Source: an uncultured Prevotella sp.
GTDB taxonomy: Bacteria; Bacteroidota; Bacteroidia; Bacteroidales; Bacteroidaceae
Assembly (NCBI GenBank): GCA_937892695.1
Contig: CALBJK010000065.1
Location: 1 to 12,730 of the forward strand
DNA length: 12,730 bases
Direction of reading: 5' to 3'
Made by a program: the position numbers and the translations under genes. Of the stretch, positions 6,129 through 12,730 are shown piece after piece. Within the stretch, counting starts at the first letter, position 1, and each line of letters begins with the position of its first letter. The notes under the pieces are model-generated. The model made no database searches, was not told the origin of the DNA, and saw only the letters and a list, made by a program, of their open reading frames with translations.

Positions 6129-7155
6129 TGTCTCCTCCCTCCTCCGGCACTGCCGGTTCCTCTTTAGGCTGCGTCCCGTCTGCTGGGATCTTGTTTCCGT
6201 TTTTATCGTAGTCTCCGGTCCTGTTTTCAAAGTTTGCAAGCGACACAGAAAGACCCTCAAGGCCGATACGCTTCGCAAGCTCGATGCCTTTTAGACGATT
6301 ATTTAGCGCATCGTTCAGAATGAGGTCCACGTTCATGCGGTTCTCGATGATCTCCATAGGCGTGACGCCCGTCTGCTTGTCGATCTCAGAATTCACACGG
6401 ATTCCTATCGACTGGAGATAGTCGTGGTGAGTCTTGTCAAAAGCAGAGTAAAGAATTCTGAGCTCATCGCTCGCCCCACTTGTCGACATGATCGAAGCAG
6501 CTGGGGGCTTCAGGTCGTCTTCGTCGTAGTGGATGATATACGGCACCCCGACGGCGGCAGCAGTTCTCTGCTTCTCGATGTCCTTAGCCTGCTCACGCGT
6601 GCACGTGATTACCGATGTGCCGAGAATGTTTCTTATACAAGCGTCAATGGACGTATTGATCACAGACAGACGGTCTACATAGTAGAAGATAGTCCATAGT
6701 GGACTATGGTTCTTAAAATTGTCATAAATTAAACAGCAGTTCGCGAAATCGTCGTCTTCCTGCTCCTGCACTGGGATATACTCGCCATAGGTCTTGCCGG
6801 TGTAGTCAGTCAGCGTGCACTTGTTCGGATAACTATAGAAAGATCCGTTATCGAGTCCGGTCGCTCTAAAGTTCCTCCACGTGTCGCTTGTATAACTCCC
6901 GTGTTCCTGGTGTAGCTTTGCAAAACCGCAGACGTCTCCAAAAAGTATAGTCTGCTCTATGAGTTCCGTTGCGACAGTCTTACGTCCGTCCGGGGGGTTG
7001 TACGCCCAACGAAAGCGGCTTGTATACTCGGTGCACAGCAGATTAAAAAGGTATGCGTCGCCGCGCCTTTTAACGAGCTGCGCCTGTTTATAGGTGGCGT
7101 TTCGCCTATTCGTGTTCCCCCAAAAAGCAATGCATTCATTTAAATAATCGAACAT
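6121..7155 (-). CDS. Portal / upper collar (head-tail connector), phi29 gp10-like
   Basis: The 344-residue product is the likely dodecameric portal through which DNA is packaged and ejected. phi29 gp10 has 309 residues. The N-terminal helical part (residues about 20-75, YLFNLLCTEYTSRFRWAYNP, ELIEQTILFG) and the stretch LQSIGIRVNSEIDKQTGVTP with MEIIENR (247-273) correspond to the gp10 segments around FEWENLP and [30 protein letters not shown]. The last 35 residues are a Pro/Glu/Asp-rich tail absent from the folded core. The gene has AAAGGAGG overlapping the stop codon of the tail gene, ATG at 7153-7155, and ends in TAG within the start of the lower-collar gene. Assignment is by eye but is supported by the intact gp9-gp10-gp11 order. 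Confidence 0.82.
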   Translation of the reverse strand: MFDYLNECIAFWGNTNRRNATYKQAQLVKRRGDAYLFNLLCTEYTSRFRWAYNPPDGRKTVATELIEQTILFGDVCGFAKLHQEHGSYTSDTWRNFRATGLDNGSFYSYPNKCTLTDYTGKTYGEYIPVQEQEDDDFANCCLIYDNFKNHSPLWTIFYYVDRLSVINTSIDACIRNILGTSVITCTREQAKDIEKQRTAAAVGVPYIIHYDEDDLKPPAASIMSTSGASDELRILYSAFDKTHHDYLQSIGIRVNSEIDKQTGVTPMEIIENRMNVDLILNDALNNRLKGIELAKRIGLEGLSVSLANFENRTGDYDKNGNKIPADGTQPKEEPAVPEEGGDNA

Positions 7156-7166
7156 TTATACCTCCT

Positions 7167-9164
7167 TTAGTTGTCCGCGTTGTCATCAAAAGCCGCCTGA
7201 TTGGGTTTTTCGTTCCAAAGGAAGAGGCCAGTTGAAAGTAAAGCCGCCGTCTGCATAGTCATGCGGGCCGGGTAGTGAGAGTGCTTTAAACATACCGCCT
7301 CACACTGGATGTAGTTCACCCGCTTCTTAACGTTTACTTCCGCCCATGTGAGCGGCTTGTAAAGGCCGTTGTATCCATATCTCTTAAAATAATTCTTGAG
7401 TCTCTGCCGGTCCTTCGCGCCCGTATTAATCACGTACACTCCGAATTTATCGTCGCTCCCGGTTCCCTGTCCGTCATCTGAAAAAGCAAGACGTCCGAGA
7501 TCCGGTAAAAATGAGGCGTACGGAGCGGAGGCATTCTGCTGGGCGATGCTTGCGTTCAATTGATTTTGCGACTGCGCTAAACTCTGCTCTCGGAACTTCC
7601 GGCTCTGTATATCTGCGTAGATGTCAATGCCGAGAGAGGCCATATTGTAAGCGGTGTCAGCGACGGCCTGCGCAGCGTCCCAGGTCTCTTTTCCACCTTT
7701 TGCAAGATTTGAAAGCGAAACGCCTGAGCTTGCCGCCTGCCCGATTCCGATAGCCGTATCAGCCGCAAGCTTTGAACCCTGCGCGATGAAGCGCCCGGTC
7801 TGAACCGTGTTCGCGACTCGATTTTCTGCTATCGATCTGTCTAAAGTCTGCTGCGAAAAGCCGTTAGCTATCTGATTCCACATAGACCCGGCAGCACCCT
7901 GAAGGACTACTGCACTCTTAAGCCACGTCATACCTTGTACACATTGATCATACTTATAAGGATGACTCTTAATTCCTCGAAATCGTGCGTACGGGGTTCC
8001 GCTTGGAGTACAAATTGCCCAGATGTCGACCGTGTCGTCCGTCAGCTCTTTAAAAGGTACCGAACACATGTTTCCGGATATCGTTGAATACAAGACTTCT
8101 TCGCCAAAGAAATAGTCGGCCTTCCGTGGGTAGGATCCGATGTCTTTACCGACCGCAGGCTTCAGTGAGTACGTGTTATTCGAGATCGATGTATACCGCC
8201 CCCCGATAGTTGAAGCCTTGCAGTAGACCCCCGAAATCGTGTAAGAGTCCTGAAGTTCGAGCTGGCCAGCGCTGTATAAAATGCTTAAGTTATGCTGCAC
8301 TTTCGCGTCACTTGAGTCAAAAAAACCGATGCCTGCCGGAGGAAAGTAGTACTTCGTGCCGCCCCCGGCCCCTTCATTCAGGACGATGTTACCGGACTTT
8401 GGCGCCATACCAATGGACGGAAAAACCACGCTCTGCCCGTTCGTCGCCTGCGCGATGAAGCCTCCGATGCTGTCTGCCACGTCGTACTGGGTGAGATCTG
8501 TGCTAGATACGATAAACTCGTATTTTTTAGCATCTCCGCCCGACGGGCTCAGGACCTCGTGCCCGATAGTCGTCAGAGGTTCGAGAAGGCCGATTGCTTC
8601 CGGTGCCCCGTTGTAGACAGATGCGTCTTCCGCGTCCGTGATCGGTCCCCGGACTTTAAAACCCGATTCAATCTCAAGCTCTGAGGCTCCGCCCATCGTC
8701 GTCCATTCGTCAAGCTGCAAGTAAAGTCGCGTGACGTTTCGAGCGAGAGGCTTTAACCCTGTCACGAAGTAGTAAGCAATATAGAGTTTCCCGGCGGTCG
8801 CGCCGTTCCACGGGTCCCGCTGGTTTCCTCCGATGTCCACGAAGTCATCGTCTCCGGGGTATCCCGTCCGAGTAAGTCTAACGTAATCAACCTCTTCCCA
8901 CGAATACCACGGTCCGCCCGGACCATGGGTTCCCGTCAGGTTCGGATTGTTCACCTGTTCACCCCGTAAGTCTTTAACGGATCCCGGCAGGTCTATATAC
9001 TGAAGGCCCTGCATGTCGTCACGCTTTACGGCTATACCTTCCATCTGAATATAATTTCCGGCCTGAAGAAAATACTCGCCATTTAAAACGTCACGGCTAA
9101 AAGGCCGGTTGTAGTAATCGAATCCGGTGTGTTTCCATGCACACACGTTATAGTAATTAGCCAT
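7167..9164 (-). CDS. Distal tail tube / tail knob protein, phi29 gp9-like
   Basis: The product has 665 residues (phi29 gp9: 599). The tail-tube fold is suggested by two stretches shared with gp9: residues about 126-173 (KLYIAYYFVTGLKPL, then TRLYLQLDEWTT and ESGFKVRGP, equal to FYAFVTELEF... FIVREHV) and 574-650 (FGVYVINTGAKDRQRLKNYF, then KRYGYNGLY and NYIQCEAVC, equal to RGVYVIKK... HKYGYKINR... NYVQTKDC). Residues about 435-550 form an Ala/Gln/Gly-rich helical region in the place of the phi29 membrane-penetrating loop. The start at 9164 (MANYYN) is preferred over the ATG at 9182 because GAGAGG lies 9 bases upstream of it, while the earlier ATG has no ribosome binding site. It overlaps the methyltransferase gene by 8 bases. 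Confidence 0.85.
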   Translation of the reverse strand: MANYYNVCAWKHTGFDYYNRPFSRDVLNGEYFLQAGNYIQMEGIAVKRDDMQGLQYIDLPGSVKDLRGEQVNNPNLTGTHGPGGPWYSWEEVDYVRLTRTGYPGDDDFVDIGGNQRDPWNGATAGKLYIAYYFVTGLKPLARNVTRLYLQLDEWTTMGGASELEIESGFKVRGPITDAEDASVYNGAPEAIGLLEPLTTIGHEVLSPSGGDAKKYEFIVSSTDLTQYDVADSIGGFIAQATNGQSVVFPSIGMAPKSGNIVLNEGAGGGTKYYFPPAGIGFFDSSDAKVQHNLSILYSAGQLELQDSYTISGVYCKASTIGGRYTSISNNTYSLKPAVGKDIGSYPRKADYFFGEEVLYSTISGNMCSVPFKELTDDTVDIWAICTPSGTPYARFRGIKSHPYKYDQCVQGMTWLKSAVVLQGAAGSMWNQIANGFSQQTLDRSIAENRVANTVQTGRFIAQGSKLAADTAIGIGQAASSGVSLSNLAKGGKETWDAAQAVADTAYNMASLGIDIYADIQSRKFREQSLAQSQNQLNASIAQQNASAPYASFLPDLGRLAFSDDGQGTGSDDKFGVYVINTGAKDRQRLKNYFKRYGYNGLYKPLTWAEVNVKKRVNYIQCEAVCLKHSHYPARMTMQTAALLSTGLFLWNEKPNQAAFDDNADN

Positions 9165-9804
9165 TCTCGTTATACCTCTCATTATCTATACAGCAAGATC
9201 CGAAGACCTGGATGCCGTTAAACTTTCGCTTAAAGGTTACATCGTCAAGTCTCACGAGTTCACGACGGTTAGCCATTCCGATAAAATCCGTTGCTTTATA
9301 AACGTATTTCGGCAACACGACTTTCGGACGGTAGGTATTCTTCGCCTGTGCTTGCTTTAAAGCTTCTGAAAATATTGGCGCGGTTTCGACCTTGTGGGCC
9401 GACATGTTCGTCAAATATCCAGTCTTAACCCGGGCCCCATTCTCGTAGATAATCTCCCCACTTGTGAAGATCAGGTTGACTCCATCGATGTATCCGTAAG
9501 AAAAAAGCGTCAGGGCTGGACCAAACAGAAAGAACTTTATGTTGTGCTCCATATAAAAACGTACGATCTTCATAAGGATGCTAAAAGGCGGATTGTCCAC
9601 CACGACCTTGCCCTCATAGTCAAAGTGCTCATAGTCTCCGCCCGGGTAGAATGGACGAGCTATCGCCTCGGGGTCGATCTTCCAGCGGTGGCAGACGTAA
9701 TCCTGTACGGTGTCGTATACCTTCGGAGGGGTGTAGCAGTCGTCAGTAGTCAGTTTTGGTTTAAATTTTTCGACAAAGTCGTCGTAGCTTTCGTTTCGAG
9801 CCAT
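9157..9804 (-). CDS. Putative adenine-specific DNA methyltransferase (phage type)
   Basis: The 215-residue product carries DNPPF (residues 70-74), the motif IV (D/N-PP-Y/F) of N6-adenine methyltransferases, within VVVDNPPFSIL, plus an N-terminal KLTTDDCYTPPKVYD and a RPFYPGGDYEHFDYEG stretch that I recall from small Firmicutes phage methylases, possibly related to the EcoRI methylase family. A standard SAM-binding F-G-G motif is not obvious; PFYPGG (51-56) may take that place. No restriction enzyme lies next to it, so it probably protects phage DNA from host enzymes. It is the first gene after the late promoter and structured leader, with AGGAGG 5 bases before ATG 9802-9804, and is coupled to the tail gene. 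Location at the head of the virion operon is unusual. Confidence 0.7.
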   Translation of the reverse strand: MARNESYDDFVEKFKPKLTTDDCYTPPKVYDTVQDYVCHRWKIDPEAIARPFYPGGDYEHFDYEGKVVVDNPPFSILMKIVRFYMEHNIKFFLFGPALTLFSYGYIDGVNLIFTSGEIIYENGARVKTGYLTNMSAHKVETAPIFSEALKQAQAKNTYRPKVVLPKYVYKATDFIGMANRRELVRLDDVTFKRKFNGIQVFGSCCIDNERYNENG

Positions 9805-9843
9805 AAGTCCTCCTTATAAAAAGAGGGCTGCACGGTCGGACTT
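9805..9843 (-). promoter_or_regulatory. Alternative pairings covering the methyltransferase ribosome binding site
   Basis: Two pairings could hide the Shine-Dalgarno AGGAGG (9814-9809): AAGUCC (9843-9838) with GGACUU (9810-9805), six perfect pairs; and CCUCUU (9826-9821) with AAGGAGG (9815-9809), six pairs with one bulged G. Both use bases that also form the 3' strands of the leader RNA's closing helices, so the folded leader and the hidden ribosome site exclude each other. Seen in sequence; the regulatory effect is inference. Confidence 0.4.
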
Positions 9844-9930
9844 GCTGAAGTGTGCTCTTCATGGGGTGGCCGGAGGCAACTAGCCTTCTTTTCCGGATAC
9901 GCCATCACCCCGACCGATCAGAACAACCCT
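9824..9930 (-). ncRNA. Structured RNA with three-way junction, pRNA-like candidate
   Basis: The RNA starts just downstream of a strong promoter. AGGGUUG (9930-9924) pairs with CAGCCCU (9830-9824, one G.U), and CGGUCGG (9916-9910) with CCGACCG (9839-9833), closing a junction with two arms. The long arm (9909-9865, 45 nt) has GGUG/CACC, CCGGA/UCCGG and GGC/GCC stems with asymmetric bulges and a 5-base loop UAGUU. The short arm (9861-9846) is UGAAG/CUUCA with loop AGCACA. CUUUUU follows the last stem and could end transcription. Order and size of arms resemble the phi29 packaging RNA (about 120 nt, long arm then a hairpin of about 16 nt), which forms a ring on the prohead and binds the packaging ATPase. 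Obvious loop-loop complementarity is lacking, so a cis-acting leader is a real alternative. Confidence 0.45.
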
Positions 9931-9938
9931 ATAAATAT

Positions 9939-9966
9939 ATTTTAACATGTATATAAATTTTGTCAA
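9939..9966 (-). promoter_or_regulatory. Strong late promoter with extended -10
   Basis: The minus strand has a perfect -35 TTGACA (9966-9961), a 16-bp spacer and TAAAAT (9944-9939) preceded by TGT, an extended -10. The start of transcription should fall near 9932-9929, exactly where the paired 5' end of the structured RNA begins. The promoter sits right after the terminator of the replication genes and should drive the RNA, the methyltransferase and the tail/portal/collar genes. Confidence 0.82.
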
Positions 9967-9975
9967 TACGTGCAC

Positions 9976-10009
9976 AAAAATGCACGGGTTTTCACGCCCG
10001 TGCATTTTT
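9976..10009. terminator. Bidirectional intrinsic terminator after the replication genes
   Basis: A perfect 13-bp inverted repeat, AAAAATGCACGGG (9976-9988) and CCCGTGCATTTTT (9997-10009), encloses an 8-base loop. On the minus strand the GC-rich stem is followed by TTTTT, so it ends transcripts of the helicase-polymerase gene, whose last codons and stop lie inside the stem. By symmetry it would also stop plus-strand transcripts, though no plus-strand gene is seen here. Confidence 0.88.
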
Positions 10010-12160
10010 CGCAGCCGCCCTTTTACGCTCGCGATCTTTAATCTTTTTAACCTCCTTTTCTGGCAGCAAGTCCTTATAGGTCTTGTAGAGGACGTTGTCG
10101 TTTTTGTCCGCTTCGGAATTTTTAAAGATTCGAAAGTCGTAGCCCGGCAGCTTTGCGGAGATCCTGTCGCCTAGCTCTCGAATATCTCCATCATAATCAA
10201 AATATAAACAATCCGTTTTTATAAGTCCGCTTGTCTCGAAGTCAAAAAAGTCTTTATAAATTTCACGTTTAATTTCGTACATGATGCAATCCATGTAGCT
10301 ATCAATCGCAATCTTCAGAAGCTGGTGGTTCGACCGTTCGTCAATCACGTAAGCCTTCGGCTCTCCGTCCTCGTAATCGATCCCGGATATCCATGACCGG
10401 CCCATGAGTCCGTAGTGGATTGCCTGCCGCTTTCTATTCGATTCGATAGACCTGAAGGCCATCTCGTGTAGCTTTTCTCCCATACGGGAGCCCTGCTTCT
10501 GCGAGCTCGATCCGATGTAGTAAAATTCGGAATAGCCGGAGGCCATCGCTCTTTTTACACTCTCCCACGGGAACAGGCCAGCACGGCCCGCAACGAAACC
10601 TATATACCAATCGAACTTATCGTCTGTATGTACAATTTTTTTCTCCATACCATCCTGCCGTGGGTAGAAGATCCCGCCCGTCGGCAGCCATTCGTTTTTA
10701 AGGATAGAAGGGAAGGCTGCTTTCATGTCAATGCCAAACTGGTAATCACGCTTACCTTTAAGGCCGCCGCTTCCAGTGATAGGCGCGTAGGCGGTTAGAT
10801 CCTGTTCAACTTTACCCCAAAAAGCCTTTTGCGATTTCTCATAGTTTTGCATAAAAGCTGCCATATAGCCAAAGTCGAAGTCAGGCTCCTTGTTAAGCAG
10901 CGACGACATGGTAACAGCCCTCGGATTTATTGATCCGTCCGCCGGTTCTGTCGCGTCACTTAGGATCCGCTTGCCGTTAAAAAAGAACTTCGACGTGCTA
11001 AAATGCGTCGCGTCAGTGTCCTTGAAGGTTGAGACGATCTTATCGAAATCAGTAGCAGGCATGCTGACCGTTTTCTCGTCGGTTTTACAAAGGTCTGAAA
11101 GCTTGCGACCGTCTGCGAGTTCGACGTCTTCGGAAAGTGTCTTTGCTTTAAAGTCCTTTATCGGTCTGTCGTTGTACTCCGTCAGCACGATCTTTTTAGG
11201 AATATCACAAGTCACGATAACGAGGTTTCGTATATCGTAAAGTCGTGAAATTACAGTGTACCACTCCCGGGGTGTGATCCGCGAGCCCGGTTCCACGAGA
11301 TAGTATAAAGTCTGCTCGAGTGTGACCTCGCTCCCCTGGTAGCGGGTTGGCGTCCCGATGTGCTCCGGCTGTAAGTAGCAGAGTTGCTTGCCGTTCACGT
11401 CCTGCTGGCACATGATAGGGTATCGTGTAGGGTCCTCGATTGACTTGCGGGCGATCATGCCCTTCGGGATCAGCGGCGCGTCGTAGTCGTCCGCGATTCT
11501 AAAAGCTTCGAAAAGATACTTCTCACATGCGTTCGTGTGGCAGATGTAGATGTCGTTGTGCGTGTACGGCATTTCAGCAAAACTAATGTTCTTAAATTTA
11601 CTGCGGTCCCTACGGTACAGATTCTCGTCGGTGTCGACGGCTTTATAGGCTTCATAATAGTAGGCCTCCGTCTCTTTAGTCCGTGGGCGGTACGTCTTCT
11701 CAAGTTTTGTATACATAACGAACGGTTGTTTGCAAAATTCTTCAAACTTCCGCAGCAGGCTCTCGCCATAAACCGGGGCTAGCATCTGATGTGTGTCTGT
11801 ACAGATGATGATGTTGACCTTGCCGACCCACTCTTTCACCCAATCAAGGACCCGGGCGTCCGTCTGCAGGATCTCATCGATGACAATGTTCTCGCATTCC
11901 GGGGGCTTCGGCTTACTGAAAAAGATTCCATTCACGGTTAAAAACAGGCCCCCGGCAATGGTGTCGACGTCGCCTCCGTAGCGGCGCTCTGCGTCACGCT
12001 TCAATTTATTCGTGCTCGTGTCTCTTTTGTATGGCTTTCCGGCACCGGTAAAAATCGAATGCACATTCGAGGATTTCGCAGACCCCGCAGGGCCATCCAA
12101 AACCTTCGCAATATTTTTATTAAAAAAAACATCATTTTCGATGCCGAAAAAGTTCTTCAT
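9992..12160 (-). CDS. SF1 helicase fused to family B DNA polymerase-like palm
   Basis: The 722-residue protein probably replicates phage DNA. Residues 1-330 show SF1 helicase motifs in order: Walker A GPAGSAKSS (23-31), Walker B VIDE (93-96), motif III TDTHQMLAPV (121-130), TYRPR (156-160), RYQGSE (273-278) and the arginine-finger motif WYTVISRLYD (300-309). Residues about 330-470 are unassigned. Residues 473-722 resemble a polymerase palm: motif A FGIDMKAAFPSIL (475-487) then LPTGG, like DVNSLYPAQM...LPYG of phi29 polymerase; motif B-like KRQAIHYGLMGR (577-588); motif C-like IKTDCLYFD (647-655), where the first Asp of DTDS is Lys and the catalytic Asp (650) is kept. No exonuclease motifs are seen. 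The C-terminus is Lys/Arg-rich. ATG 12158-12160 follows the previous stop by 2 bases with a weak ribosome site, suggesting coupling. Confidence 0.72.
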   Translation of the reverse strand: MKNFFGIENDVFFNKNIAKVLDGPAGSAKSSNVHSIFTGAGKPYKRDTSTNKLKRDAERRYGGDVDTIAGGLFLTVNGIFFSKPKPPECENIVIDEILQTDARVLDWVKEWVGKVNIIICTDTHQMLAPVYGESLLRKFEEFCKQPFVMYTKLEKTYRPRTKETEAYYYEAYKAVDTDENLYRRDRSKFKNISFAEMPYTHNDIYICHTNACEKYLFEAFRIADDYDAPLIPKGMIARKSIEDPTRYPIMCQQDVNGKQLCYLQPEHIGTPTRYQGSEVTLEQTLYYLVEPGSRITPREWYTVISRLYDIRNLVIVTCDIPKKIVLTEYNDRPIKDFKAKTLSEDVELADGRKLSDLCKTDEKTVSMPATDFDKIVSTFKDTDATHFSTSKFFFNGKRILSDATEPADGSINPRAVTMSSLLNKEPDFDFGYMAAFMQNYEKSQKAFWGKVEQDLTAYAPITGSGGLKGKRDYQFGIDMKAAFPSILKNEWLPTGGIFYPRQDGMEKKIVHTDDKFDWYIGFVAGRAGLFPWESVKRAMASGYSEFYYIGSSSQKQGSRMGEKLHEMAFRSIESNRKRQAIHYGLMGRSWISGIDYEDGEPKAYVIDERSNHQLLKIAIDSYMDCIMYEIKREIYKDFFDFETSGLIKTDCLYFDYDGDIRELGDRISAKLPGYDFRIFKNSEADKNDNVLYKTYKDLLPEKEVKKIKDRERKRAAAKNARA

Positions 12161-12162
12161 AG

Positions 12163-12730
12163 TCAGCTCTTCTTTCTAAAGTACTTACGCGTCTCGACCC
12201 AATCGTCCGGCAGCTCTACGACCTCCGTCCACTCGCTCGCGAGCACCATGATGTGGTTCGGGTGCGCTTTAGTGCCTTTTGGCTCGTAGATATAGGTCCC
12301 GTCCCACAGTTCCTTAGTAAACTTTTTAAAAAAGTCTCGGTTCGTGTGGTCGTCGCCGTCGTCGCCCTCATCAAAAAGCTTCTGCATATCAATCGGCAGG
12401 GCGGCGTTGTCCAGCCACAAAATCGCTGAGTTCTCATACATATAGCTGCCGCTTCCGTGATCCCACTTCTTGAAGGCTGCTGGAAGTTCATTCCACGTCT
12501 TTTTAGGAAGACTCACTTCTGAAAACGTAGCCTCCTCGAGGCCATCGTCCGGATCGATTGCTTCAATCTCGAGCTTCTTAGCCGTCGCCTTTGGCGTAAG
12601 ATACTCGAGCACGTAGCGGGTCTGTTCGTCAGCCGTTCCATAGATTTTCTCAAAAGTCTTGAGCCTGCGATTATAGGTCTTGCTTCCAGCATCGACGTGT
12701 TTCGCTACCTGCCTCGCTGTAAAGTTATGC
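12163..12730 (-). CDS. Unrecognised protein upstream of the polymerase gene, N-terminus cut; terminal protein candidate by position
   Basis: The frame ends with TGA at 12163-12165 and stays open to the right edge, so the visible 188 codons are the C-terminal part of a longer gene; a GTG at 12612 is not needed as a start. The visible part begins HNFTARQVAKHVDAGSKTYN and continues with a basic helical stretch (NRRLKTFEKIYG), then an acidic region, and a C-terminal part with many aromatic residues (FFKKFTKELWDGTYIYEPKG). No catalytic motif is recognised. In phi29 the terminal protein gene lies directly upstream of the polymerase gene in the same operon, with a Lys/Arg-rich N-terminal domain, so a protein-priming role is possible here; this is inference from position and composition only. 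Confidence 0.75.
   Translation of the reverse strand, partial: HNFTARQVAKHVDAGSKTYNRRLKTFEKIYGTADEQTRYVLEYLTPKATAKKLEIEAIDPDDGLEEATFSEVSLPKKTWNELPAAFKKWDHGSGSYMYENSAILWLDNAALPIDMQKLFDEGDDGDDHTNRDFFKKFTKELWDGTYIYEPKGTKAHPNHIMVLASEWTEVVELPDDWVETRKYFRKKS

Noticed and set aside
6129..6278. Longer start for the lower-collar gene at 6278
   Set aside because: The 50 extra residues are Arg/Thr-rich, lie over the portal gene and have no ribosome site; ATG 6128 has a strong one.
9165..9182. Earlier start for the tail gene at 9182
   Set aside because: No ribosome site before it, whereas GAGAGG precedes the ATG at 9164.
9824..9930. tRNA or tmRNA from the 7-bp closing stem
   Set aside because: The stem looks like an acceptor stem, but there is no T-arm with a GTTC loop, no anticodon arm in place and the length is about 107 nt.
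9820..9975. Replication origin or attachment site in the A/T-rich gap
   Set aside because: The A/T-rich part is explained by the promoter, and no iterons or direct repeats are present.
12610..12612. GTG as start of the rightmost gene
   Set aside because: The frame continues open and with protein-like composition to base 12730, so the true start is probably outside the window.

Overview
The window looks like the middle of a small tailed bacteriophage genome related to the phi29 group (podoviruses with a gp8/gp9/gp10/gp11-type virion). All genes lie on the minus strand, so transcription runs from right to left. Strong AGGAGG-type ribosome binding sites before almost every gene, standard stop codons including TAG, and phi29-like virion proteins point to a Firmicutes (Gram-positive) host. 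The G+C content looks close to half. Both edges cut through open reading frames, so neither genome end is present. No integrase, tRNA, CRISPR array, endolysin or recognisable packaging ATPase is visible.

Right part (12730-9992), replication: a gene cut by the right edge (unrecognised, but placed where phi29 relatives carry the terminal protein) is followed after 2 bases by a 722-codon gene. This second gene combines a complete-looking SF1 helicase with a C-terminal region resembling the palm of a family B DNA polymerase, without an exonuclease domain. It ends in a 13-bp bidirectional terminator.

Junction (9991-9805): the terminator is followed at once by a strong promoter (TTGACA, 16-bp spacer, extended -10 TGTTAAAAT) and about 107 nt of RNA whose 5' and 3' ends pair. 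It folds by hand into a three-way junction with a long arm followed by a short hairpin, which is the layout of the phi29 packaging RNA (pRNA). It could instead be a regulatory leader, because its 3' strand can also pair over the ribosome binding site of the next gene.

Late virion block 1 (9804-4817): adenine methyltransferase-like protein, distal tail tube/knob (gp9-like), portal/upper collar (gp10-like), lower collar (gp11-like) and a small coiled-coil protein, with overlapping or nearly touching genes.

Late virion block 2 (4816-1): a second promoter with nearly the same sequence as the first drives a scaffold-like protein (gp7-like), a 51-residue protein, a holin, a long head fibre-like protein, the major capsid protein (gp8-like, with a C-terminal Ig-like domain) and, after a terminator-like hairpin, an unrecognised protein cut by the left edge. 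The order of virion genes (9-10-11, then 7, holin, fibre, 8) is permuted relative to phi29 (7-8-8.5-9-10-11).

The most interesting items are the pRNA-like RNA, the helicase-polymerase fusion and the two matched late promoters. All family assignments were made by eye from remembered family features and were not confirmed by searches.
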